5,801 nucleotides of DNA, from contig JASGCF010000074.1 in assembly GCA_030054275.1 (NCBI GenBank), positions 1 to 5,801 of the forward strand. The letters are read 5' to 3'. Within the stretch, counting starts at the first letter, position 1; every line of letters starts with the position of its first letter. Shown here one piece after another: positions 1 through 5,772 of this stretch. Source of the stretch: Limnohabitans sp. GTDB lineage: Bacteria > Planctomycetota > Phycisphaerae > Phycisphaerales > SM1A02. The notes beneath the pieces were generated by a model. It did not search any database, was not told the DNA's origin, and was given only the letters and a program-made list of their open reading frames with translations. The position numbers and the translations under genes were made by a program.

Positions 1-1531
1 GCTTGATGTCCATCAACAAGTTTGATGCGTTCGATGCAACTTCCGTGGTGACGCCGGCAGTCATCAAATTCGTCGCCGGATTTGCTGGTTGCATGGCACC
101 GAAGGTGAACTGCGTGATCTTCGAGAGTGAGCCAGTTGGCGTCGTCGAAGTAAGTGCAGTTGCATTCGCAGCGATCAGGGTAAGCACGATGATGAGCGGA
201 ATCGACAAGGCACCAAGCCACGGGTTCACATCGAACCAATACCAGTTCAGCCAAATGATGACCGCGGAGACCAGCGGAATACCGATGATGCTCCACTTGA
301 TCGGAAGTTCGATATCCTTCAGGCAATCATCGGTTTTCGCCTTGCGATTGAAGAGTCCTGTGAATGCGCTGATCAGGAGTTTCGGTTTGGCGAAAAGTCC
401 AAACATCGAAGCAGTCACCATCATCGCAACGCCCCACCATAAGCACCACGCGTTGGTGAGATGCGCACGACCGAAGACAGCGTTTGCCGTGTCATATGTG
501 CCGTCTGGCTGCACAATACTCGCGTAGTTCTTCGGCACGATTTCCCCATAGGAAATCATGAGCGGGGCAACGACAAGGAAGTTCACAACCATGCCGAGCA
601 TGACGCTCGACGCAATGCGCATACCCATCAGGCCGCCGGCTCCGACCATCGAAAGGTCAAACACAGCGGTGACGCCGAGTTGCTTGAAACTGATCCCGTT
701 GATCTTTGGAATCCATGCGTTTGCGTCGTTTGCGGCGCGCGCGTAGATCCACTCGTCAAGGTGCTCTGGAATCTTGAGAAGCGAGTCCTTCGCTTTCGAT
801 GTCCCAAACACAAGAATTTGCAGGATCGCCATGTATCCCGCAGCGACGAAGAGTTGAAGACCTGCACCAATTCCAGCAGCAACGGCGAGTGCCTTCGCTT
901 TAAATACACCTGCGTCAACGCCCGATGCGTCGGCCGATTTTGGCTTTGCGACCGGCGTGCCGCTCTCCATGTTGTTGGTGCCACCTTGCGGCGCATCTGG
1001 GTAGAGCGAGTCGAGGACGACCGCGCACGCGCGACCTTCGGGAAACGGCTGTTGCTCGTCGTTGATGAAACGGCGCTTCATCGGGAAAGCGACAAGCACA
1101 CCGAGGATGCTCGCGATGATGTTCCACGCGAGCATTTTGTACCACTCCATGGTCGTATTGGTCACGAACATGTACGCCATGAGCGCCGAGATCAGCGGGC
1201 CGGTCATGTATCCAGCAGCCGTTGCGATCGATTGCACCGCGTTGTTCTCAAGAATCGTCATGTCCTTCGAGACCTGCACCTTGCTCAGTGCGCGGAAGAT
1301 CACGAACGACAAAATGACGCTGGTCACGCCGACGCCGAGCGTCCAACCAGTCTTCGCGCCGATGTAGAGGTTGGTCGCGGAAAGAATGCCGCCAAGGAAA
1401 AAACCAGTGATTGCAGCGCGAATCGTGAGTTGCGGCATGTTGCCGCGGAAGACATTCTCAAGCCACCAACGGTCCTTTTCCTCGCGGGTCCAAGTGCGGG
1501 TTTGTTCGTCCGTGAGTTGGGGAAGTGCCAT
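1..1531 (-). CDS. OPT-family oligopeptide transporter, N-terminal 510 residues (3' end outside window)
   Basis: Integral inner-membrane transporter of the OPT (oligopeptide transporter / yellow-stripe-like) family, which imports small peptides or metal-chelate complexes by cation symport; the substrate cannot be read from sequence. The frame is open from ATG 1531 to the window edge, giving 510 residues of a family usually about 600-700 long, so the C-terminus is missing. Family hallmarks by residue: NLYIGAKTGWTLG (54-66), ENNAVQSIATAAGYM (95-109), FPEGRACA (163-170), and near the cut NLMTAGVTTEVASNAS (488-503) followed by NLLMDIK (504-510). Alternating hydrophobic segments (about 35-52, 64-80, 109-123, 134-150, 211-242, 295-325, 362-380, 411-430, 437-456) fit a polytopic protein. 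A soluble Gly/Ser/Pro-rich loop lies at about 178-208. The ATG is chosen because the charged N-terminus leads straight into the family region. No clear Shine-Dalgarno precedes it, and the frame stays open further upstream (a GTG at 1621), so the exact start is slightly uncertain. It is divergent from the next gene. Confidence 0.95.
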   Translation of the reverse strand, partial: MALPQLTDEQTRTWTREEKDRWWLENVFRGNMPQLTIRAAITGFFLGGILSATNLYIGAKTGWTLGVGVTSVILSFVIFRALSKVQVSKDMTILENNAVQSIATAAGYMTGPLISALMAYMFVTNTTMEWYKMLAWNIIASILGVLVAFPMKRRFINDEQQPFPEGRACAVVLDSLYPDAPQGGTNNMESGTPVAKPKSADASGVDAGVFKAKALAVAAGIGAGLQLFVAAGYMAILQILVFGTSKAKDSLLKIPEHLDEWIYARAANDANAWIPKINGISFKQLGVTAVFDLSMVGAGGLMGMRIASSVMLGMVVNFLVVAPLMISYGEIVPKNYASIVQPDGTYDTANAVFGRAHLTNAWCLWWGVAMMVTASMFGLFAKPKLLISAFTGLFNRKAKTDDCLKDIELPIKWSIIGIPLVSAVIIWLNWYWFDVNPWLGALSIPLIIVLTLIAANATALTSTTPTGSLSKITQFTFGAMQPANPATNLMTAGVTTEVASNASNLLMDIK

Positions 1532-1621
1532 GGCGCACAATGTAGGGGAAGTAGGGCGAATGCTCCAACTGGCTGCCCATTCGGTTACCCCGCACTGCGT
1601 GGCGTTCGGTAGGCTTCGCAC

Positions 1622-2260
1622 ATGGGTCGACGCGAGAAAGAGGAAACACCGAAGTGGGGGAAGCGTACGCCGCCGAAATCGGAGCGCGCGGTTGCCGCGG
1701 CCGAGATCGAGGCCGAGGAGCGACGAAAGGCAGCTGGGCTTTCGCGATCGGCGGAAGCGCTGCGCACGCCGACCCTGCGAATTCTCGGGGAAAAGTCAAA
1801 GTTTCTCTCGGTCGATCTTGGGCTTGCCACAGGTATCGCCGTCTTCGGGCGCGATGGTCGACTTGAAGCGGTGCGGACGCGGCGCTTTCAGTCGAAGGAC
1901 GCGCTGCGTGCCGCATCCGCTGCGATTCTCGATGAAGTGCCGCATGTTCACACGGTGATCGTCGAAGGTGGAGGCGAACTCAGAGAGGCGTGGGAACGCG
2001 CTGCGGTCTATCGCGGCATCCACTTTCGCGCAGTGCAGGCATCGGCGTGGCGCTCGATGTTTCTCTACGAGCGCGAGTCGCGCGACGGCGCGATGGCGAA
2101 AGAGTCGGCAGTCAAACTCGCTGCACAAGTGATTGCGTGGAGTGCAACCCGTGGGGTGGGAGCCGCTGTTGAACACGACGCTGCCGAGGCCATTCTTGTT
2201 GGGCTCTATGGGGTGGTGCAAGCAGGGTGGTTGCGCGAAATGCCGCGATTTCGGCGGTGA
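1622..2260 (+). CDS. Stand-alone RuvC-like (RNase H-fold) putative nuclease, 212 aa
   Basis: Best read as a RuvC-like RNase H-fold protein, possibly a structure-specific nuclease or Holliday-junction resolvase relative; the activity is inferred. Seen in sequence: residues 1-58 are a charged Lys/Arg/Glu/Ala-rich extension, then strand 1 with FLSVDLGLATGIAVFG (61-76; candidate metal ligand D65). Next come TVIVEGGGELREAWERA (111-127; E115), a basic K160 in AKESAVKLA, and a C-terminal HDAAEAILVGLYG (185-197; D186, E189). By eye this lines up with RuvC's D-E-K-D/D set, with the last Asp replaced by Glu and the motif resembling RuvC's DAADALAIAI. It is not canonical ruvC: the extension is unusual, the sequence is divergent and no ruvA or ruvB is adjacent. 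ATG 1622 is the first ATG after an in-frame stop at 1610-1612, with a weak GGTAGG at 1608-1613. Alternatives are a RuvC-fold pseudo-enzyme or a YqgF-like protein. Confidence 0.8.
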   Translation: MGRREKEETPKWGKRTPPKSERAVAAAEIEAEERRKAAGLSRSAEALRTPTLRILGEKSKFLSVDLGLATGIAVFGRDGRLEAVRTRRFQSKDALRAASAAILDEVPHVHTVIVEGGGELREAWERAAVYRGIHFRAVQASAWRSMFLYERESRDGAMAKESAVKLAAQVIAWSATRGVGAAVEHDAAEAILVGLYGVVQAGWLREMPRFRR

Positions 2261-2971
2261 TCACGCATCATGTTCGCGCACCGCACAGGCGAATACAGCT
2301 TCTGCGGTGGTCCAAGCTGTTGCGTGGAAGAGCGATCGATCTTCGAAAGATAGGGTGATGCGCCATGCATGGATGGCTCCGTTGATGGGCGCCGCGCACG
2401 GTTCAAAGTTGCGAGTCACCAGCGCTGTTCCAAACCAGCCCACATCAAGTGCGTGTGCTTTCACGCAAGATTCACGCGCGCACCAGACAGCGATCGGCCC
2501 AGCGACCAGCGACGCATCGCAGGCACGAATGATGCAAATCTCGGCTTCAGAAAGCGACATACGCACGAGTGCGTGCGCGCGATGTTCATCGAGTTCTTCG
2601 ACATCGATACCGATCGCGACGCATGCATCGCGCGGCGTCACCACCGCGACAGCGCGAGCCCGCGAGTGGGCAATCGAAAGCGGAGGCGGACAATCCCACG
2701 ACGGCGTTGGCCTACCGCGCGCATCGCGCAGCACGGGCCTCGTCGCGAACGCACGAGCATCGCTCTCGGCCAGCGCAGCGTGAAGCGCGATCCTTCCAGC
2801 AATGAAACCTGTCCGACGAGCAAGCGAGCGGATTGACGCCGCAAGCGCGCGTTCTTCAGCAGGCAGCGTTGGTTCATCTTGCGCAAGACGCTTCGGATGT
2901 CTTGCGTCGTACTCTGCGAGCACCGATCCGACAGGGAAAGCAACTGTTGATGGTCGCGCGATGCGGGTCAT
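2261..2971 (-). CDS. Sfp-type 4'-phosphopantetheinyl transferase, 236 aa
   Basis: Transfers the 4'-phosphopantetheine arm of coenzyme A to a conserved serine on acyl, peptidyl or aryl carrier proteins in the cytoplasm, turning apo- into holo-carrier. Residues seen: RRTGFIAGRIALHAAL (52-67), LRDARGRPTP (81-90), LSIAHSRARAVAVV (98-111, the SxxHS-like CoA-contact strand), AIGIDVEEL (119-127, with D123 and E125 as Mg2+ ligands), LSEAE (140-144), and WCARESCVKA (163-172, the WxxKEAxxK signature with Arg in place of the first Lys, E167 and K171). The length suits the roughly 220-240 residue Sfp group rather than the about 120-residue AcpS group. The start is ATG 2971: it overlaps the methyltransferase stop as ATGA, with GGAAG five bases upstream. 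The frame is open up to 3121, but that stretch lies inside the methyltransferase and shows no family motifs. The carrier-protein client is not in the window. Confidence 0.9.
   Translation of the reverse strand: MTRIARPSTVAFPVGSVLAEYDARHPKRLAQDEPTLPAEERALAASIRSLARRTGFIAGRIALHAALAESDARAFATRPVLRDARGRPTPSWDCPPPLSIAHSRARAVAVVTPRDACVAIGIDVEELDEHRAHALVRMSLSEAEICIIRACDASLVAGPIAVWCARESCVKAHALDVGWFGTALVTRNFEPCAAPINGAIHAWRITLSFEDRSLFHATAWTTAEAVFACAVREHDA
2968..2971 (-). other. ATGA stop/start overlap coupling methyltransferase and PPTase
   Basis: On the minus strand the methyltransferase stop TGA (2970-2968) overlaps the PPTase start ATG (2971-2969). A four-base overlap of this kind is the usual sign of translational coupling by a re-initiating ribosome. 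It fixes the PPTase start and argues that both proteins come from one transcript. Confidence 0.9.
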
Positions 2972-3813
2972 GCGTGCTTCCGTGAAGCGCGCTTCGCTGA
3001 AGCTGATTTTCTCGGTGCTTTTGCGGGCGACGGCGCTTTTGCGCGCAAGACAAGCACAACATCGCCAGCGCCTTTGCGAAATGGCTTCGTTGGAAGATCT
3101 TCGTCGGTCGCATCGCGACAATCAAGAACATCAAAGCCGCCAGCTGCTTCGAGAATGTCCTTCAGCATCGCGAAGGTGAAAGTGAGAAGGTCGTATTGCT
3201 CGGCGATCACAGACGGAGTTTCAGGAACATTCGCGGTGATCGTGATTTGACGAATGCGCTCGCATCGCGTGATCGCGTCAAGGCCGAGCGATTCTGTGCG
3301 CAGTGCCGCGAAACCGCCGCCATCGATATCGACGGGTCCTCGTTCAAACACGATACCCGTGGGAATCGTGTCCTTCGCCTCGCGAATCGCAAGTCCGATG
3401 ACATAGATTCCGCGCGGTGATAGTCGTTGCCGCATGGACGCGAAATGCGCGACCACATCGAGTGGGTCGTTGAGATGCCCGATCGAATTATCAAGATTGA
3501 TGGCGCAATCAAATTCAGCGCCAAGTTCGTCGGGCGGTCGTCGCATGTCTCCGACGAGTACGCGCGCACCGCGCTTCGGCAGGCGCGCAGTTGCGCCAAC
3601 GATGGCACTTTCTTCGAGGTCGCAACCAGCGACCTCCGCGCCTTGCGTTTGAAAGTGTTCAAGCCACAGTCCTGGTCCACACGCTGGATCGATCACGCGA
3701 CGCGGGGCGCGGCGAAGGTGCTTCCGAACAAGCCGGTCTATCGAGGCGCGGATCTCTGCGGATGGTGCGAAGAAGGCCGCGTAGATGGCGGAACGGCGGT
3801 AGAAAGCGGACAT
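2968..3813 (-). CDS. Class I SAM-dependent methyltransferase with basic C-terminal tail, 281 aa
   Basis: Rossmann-fold methyltransferase using S-adenosylmethionine; the substrate is unknown. Motif I is VIDPACGPGLWLEHF (40-54), with the SAM-ribose acidic residue at D65 in VAGCDLEES (61-69), motif II-like LVGDMRRPP (86-94), and a motif IV-type FDCAINLDNSIGHLND (101-116). The strand-5 turn is LSPRGIYVIGL (131-141). The second half (about 145-255) looks like a substrate-binding region typical of small-molecule methyltransferases. From about 258 the protein ends in a Lys/Arg/Ala/Ser/Pro-rich tail that is not part of the fold. ATG 3813 has GAGGAA at 3829-3824, ten bases upstream, the best Shine-Dalgarno in the window. 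It is first in an operon with the PPTase (ATGA overlap), which suggests co-regulation and perhaps a shared pathway involving carrier proteins; that link is inference. Confidence 0.92.
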   Translation of the reverse strand: MSAFYRRSAIYAAFFAPSAEIRASIDRLVRKHLRRAPRRVIDPACGPGLWLEHFQTQGAEVAGCDLEESAIVGATARLPKRGARVLVGDMRRPPDELGAEFDCAINLDNSIGHLNDPLDVVAHFASMRQRLSPRGIYVIGLAIREAKDTIPTGIVFERGPVDIDGGGFAALRTESLGLDAITRCERIRQITITANVPETPSVIAEQYDLLTFTFAMLKDILEAAGGFDVLDCRDATDEDLPTKPFRKGAGDVVLVLRAKAPSPAKAPRKSASAKRASRKHA

Positions 3814-3997
3814 GGTTGGGCGGTTCCTCGGCGGTTCTGAGCGAGAGCGTGGGGCAAGCGACGAGCCCCGTCGCGCGGGAATTGGGAAGGTACGGTTTCC
3901 GAAATATTCCTGCGAACGCCGAAACTCGGATATCTTTGTCGCGAATACAGCAGTTCCTCAGAGAGGCAAGCGTCGGCGACCAAGCAGAGAACACGAC
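3814..3997. other. Divergent intergenic region between methyltransferase and Rrf2 regulator
   Basis: These 184 bases must hold promoters for both divergent transcripts. Apart from the candidate IscR-type site at 3922-3946 and the GAGGAA ribosome site serving the methyltransferase (3824-3829), I see only weak signals. TTGGGA (3882-3887) and TATTCC (3905-3910) at 17-base spacing are a poor promoter match for the plus strand. A short inverted repeat GGGGC/GCCCC (3851-3855 with 3865-3869) has a nine-base loop and is unremarkable in GC-rich DNA. The Rrf2 frame is open through this gap, but the stretch does not resemble the family. Confidence 0.6.
3922..3946 (+). promoter_or_regulatory. Candidate IscR/Rrf2-type operator upstream of the Rrf2 gene
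   Basis: This 25-base stretch, with core CTCGGATATCTTTGTCG at 3925-3941, agrees at 18 of 25 positions with the E. coli IscR type 1 consensus as I recall it. About nine matches would be expected by chance with equal base use. It has imperfect dyad symmetry (ACTCG at 3924-3928 against CGAAT at 3942-3946) and lies 51 bases before the Rrf2 start. Such a position suits autorepression, which is common for IscR. TATCTT (3931-3936) inside it could double as a weak -10 element, but no matching -35 is clear. The consensus is from memory and from another phylum, so this is a candidate only. Confidence 0.42.
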
Positions 3998-4498
3998 ATG
4001 TACGGAAAGCAAACTGAAACAGCCATTGCGTCACTCAGCCGCCTCGCAGAAGTCTGGGATGGTGGCAAGACACGACTGAGTGCGGCCGACATCGCAGACC
4101 AGCGCGGACTCCCAAAGGCGATGGTGGCCAAGATTCTCTCGACGCTGTCGCAGGCTGGACTCGTGCAGGGGAATCCAGGTCCAGGCGGTGGGTACGCACT
4201 CGCCCGCGATCCGAAGGCGATCTCGCTGCGTGAAGCATTCGATCTCTTTGAACGCGAGGAGAGGTCGTCGAATTGTCCGTTTGGCGGCGGTGTGTGTGGC
4301 GTCGGGGAGCCATGTGCCTTGCATACGCGTTTGGTCACCATGCAAAGTGCTGTGCGGAAGTTACTCGACGAAACCAACCTCGAAATCTTCCGGAAGGCCG
4401 TGCAAGAAGATGGGTTGATTCCTGTCGCGAAAGGTATCCGGCCGGACGCGCCCCGCGAAAGTTACCGCGCTCCTGCATCGCGGCGAAAGGCGACATGA
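3998..4498 (+). CDS. Rrf2/IscR-family Fe-S transcriptional regulator, 166 aa
   Basis: Winged-helix DNA-binding regulator of the Rrf2 family, whose members sense Fe-S status, nitric oxide, redox or iron. Residues 1-72 are the wHTH: the recognition-helix region LSAADIADQRGLPKAMVAKI (28-47) and the wing GNPGPGGGYALAR (58-70). ISLREAFDLFE (76-85) begins the dimerisation region. Cysteines C93, C100 and C106 followed by H109 give C-x6-C-x5-C-x2-H, close to the IscR ligand set (C92, C98, C104, H107; C-x5-C-x5-C-x2-H), so a [2Fe-2S] or similar cluster is likely. A basic tail follows about residue 145. ATG 3998 is chosen because MYGKQTETAIASLSRLAEV is the normal family N-terminus, although the frame is open back to an ATG at 3812; the ribosome site is weak (AGAGAA). 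It is divergent from the methyltransferase operon. No isc or suf genes are in view, so its regulon cannot be named. Confidence 0.95.
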   Translation: MYGKQTETAIASLSRLAEVWDGGKTRLSAADIADQRGLPKAMVAKILSTLSQAGLVQGNPGPGGGYALARDPKAISLREAFDLFEREERSSNCPFGGGVCGVGEPCALHTRLVTMQSAVRKLLDETNLEIFRKAVQEDGLIPVAKGIRPDAPRESYRAPASRRKAT

Positions 4499-4506
4499 CG
4501 AATCAC

Positions 4507-4557
4507 GCATGAGGACGGGTCGCGCATGAGGACGGGTCGCGCATGAAGGCGAGTCGC
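4507..4557 (+). repeat. Three-copy 17-base tandem repeat
   Basis: Unit GCATGAGGACGGGTCGC occurs exactly at 4507-4523 and 4524-4540, then at 4541-4557 with three substitutions (GCATGAAGGCGAGTCGC). It fills most of the 67-base gap between the convergent Rrf2 and purT genes, starting nine bases after the Rrf2 stop. Each unit contains ATGA, but no supported reading frame starts there. It looks like a slippage-derived minisatellite. Confidence 0.95.
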
Positions 4558-4563
4558 GTCGCC
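4548..4563. terminator. Small hairpin between convergent genes, possible weak terminator
   Basis: GGCGA (4548-4552) pairs with TCGCC (4559-4563) around a six-base loop, partly made from the diverged third repeat copy. It sits three bases past the purT stop and 50 past the Rrf2 stop. There is no T-run on either strand, so it does not meet the usual intrinsic-terminator pattern; a five-pair stem may arise by chance. Confidence 0.2.
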
Positions 4564-4565
4564 AC

Positions 4566-5747
4566 TCACTCCACACGAATTTTGCGCGCAGCGTTGGTCG
4601 CGATCTTGCGCGCGTCGTCTGCAGACTTTCCGTGCGCAAGCACGACACCCATGCGACGATGCTTTCGCGCGGTTGGCTTTCCAAACAGTCGAACTTCAAC
4701 GCTTGGTGTCGCGAGTGCTGCAGCAACGCCTGCATACTCTGGCGCGTTCGTGCCTTCGTGTGTGGCGAGAATCACCGCAGACGCCGTTGGACCGTTGTAT
4801 CGAATCTCGGGAATCGGAAGGCCAAGAATCGCACGCAGATGCAGGTCAAACTCAGAGAGATCTTGTGAGCGCAGCGTGACCATGCCGGTATCGTGAGGCC
4901 GCGGCGAAAGTTCACTGAAGATCACTTCGTTGCCTTGCACAAAGAACTCCACGCCGAAGATGCCAGCGCCGTTCTTTCCGGCGAGTCGCTCCACGACTTT
5001 CGCAGACATCTCACGCGCGGCCCGTTTTGCTGCGGGTTTCATCGGGCACGGCATCCACGACTCCTGATAGTCGCCGCGCTCTTGGCGATGACCAATCGGC
5101 TCCACAAACTTCACTCCGCCGCCTTGCGATGCGCGCTCCTTCACCGTGAGTTGTGTGATTTCATAATCAAAGGAAATGAACTCTTCGACGATGACGACGG
5201 GTCGGTCTCCGCGCATCCCAGCAATTGCGTACTTCCAAGCCTTCGCAATGTCGGCTTTGGTGCGAACCACCGACTGTCCCTTCCCGGATGAACTCATCGT
5301 CGGCTTGACCACGCAGGGCAGTCCAACGCCGGCTTTGGCGAGAATCGCATCTGCCAACTCTTGGGCGCTCGTTGCGTAGGCATAGCGCGCTGTGCGGAGG
5401 CCAAGTTCCTTCGCTGCGAGTTCACGAATCGCATCGCGGTTCATTGTCATGTGCGCTGCGAATGCGCTCGGTACGACCGAGTATCCCGCCTTCTCAAGTT
5501 TGAGGAGTTCACTGGTACGAATCGCCTCAATCTCAGGCACGATGAAATCCGGCTTGTGGCGTCGAATGCAGCGTGCGAGCAGAGTGCCGTCGAGCATGTC
5601 GATCACTTCGCGCTGATCCGACACCTGCATCGCTGGAGCATCGTCGTATCGGTCCACCGCGATGACGCGACATCCGAGACGCTTTGCGCTGATGGCGAAT
5701 TCTTTGCCAAGTTCACCCGATCCGAGCAGGACGATGCGTGCATTCAT
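4566..5747 (-). CDS. purT: Formate-dependent phosphoribosylglycinamide formyltransferase 2 (PurT), 393 aa
   Basis: Cytoplasmic ATP-grasp enzyme of de novo purine synthesis: formate + ATP + 5-phosphoribosylglycinamide gives formyl-GAR, the folate-independent alternative to PurN. Very close to E. coli PurT (392 aa) along its whole length. GSGELGKE (9-16, GAR site E12), VDRYDDAPAMQVS (31-43), VPEIEAI (70-76, E72), MNRDAIRELAAKELGL (102-117) and KPTMSSSGKGQ (148-158, ATP-binding loop) are all present. So are VIVEEF (185-190), GHRQERGDYQESW (219-231), FGVEFF (264-269) and FSELSPRPHDTGMVTL (277-292), with E267 and E279 as the expected Mg2+ ligands and D286. FGKP (355-358) and RR (364-365) contact ATP phosphates and GAR in the family. 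No expected residue is missing. ATG 5747 starts just ahead of the GSGELGKE strand; E. coli has about ten more residues there. No Shine-Dalgarno precedes this ATG, and the frame remains open to the window edge, so an upstream start is not excluded. Confidence 0.97.
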   Translation of the reverse strand: MNARIVLLGSGELGKEFAISAKRLGCRVIAVDRYDDAPAMQVSDQREVIDMLDGTLLARCIRRHKPDFIVPEIEAIRTSELLKLEKAGYSVVPSAFAAHMTMNRDAIRELAAKELGLRTARYAYATSAQELADAILAKAGVGLPCVVKPTMSSSGKGQSVVRTKADIAKAWKYAIAGMRGDRPVVIVEEFISFDYEITQLTVKERASQGGGVKFVEPIGHRQERGDYQESWMPCPMKPAAKRAAREMSAKVVERLAGKNGAGIFGVEFFVQGNEVIFSELSPRPHDTGMVTLRSQDLSEFDLHLRAILGLPIPEIRYNGPTASAVILATHEGTNAPEYAGVAAALATPSVEVRLFGKPTARKHRRMGVVLAHGKSADDARKIATNAARKIRVE

Positions 5748-5772
5748 GGAGTCAAAGGCTACCGGAAGGCTT

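Noticed and set aside
461..1612. Long plus-strand open frame (383 codons) opposite the OPT gene
   Set aside because: It is the exact antisense of the OPT codons in the same register. The product is Arg/His/Cys-rich with no recognisable fold, while the minus strand has clear family motifs throughout.
1532..1621. Promoter for the OPT gene: TTGGAG and TACATT on the minus strand at 18-base spacing
   Set aside because: Only 3/6 and 4/6 matches to the sigma-70 boxes, and the start point would fall almost on the ATG. I see no supportable promoter or hairpin in this 90-base gap.
2133..2836. Overlapping plus-strand open frames opposite the PPTase
   Set aside because: Low-complexity Arg/Ser/Ala/His products with no motifs; they mirror codon bias of the PPTase on the other strand.
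2972..3121. 50-residue upstream extension of the PPTase frame
   Set aside because: It lies wholly inside the methyltransferase coding region, is Arg/Cys/Ser-rich without PPTase motifs, and the ATGA overlap gives a better start.
3851..3869. GGGGC/GCCCC inverted repeat as an RNA structure or terminator
   Set aside because: Five pairs with a nine-base loop and no T-run; expected by chance in GC-rich DNA.
3812..3997. 62-residue upstream extension of the Rrf2 frame
   Set aside because: Rrf2 proteins begin at the MYGKQ-type N-terminus; the extension overlaps the methyltransferase start and would place the candidate operator inside a coding region.
4507..4557. CRISPR array or phage attachment site at the tandem repeats
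   Set aside because: Units are directly adjacent with no spacers, are too short for CRISPR repeats, and no cas, integrase or transposase gene is present.
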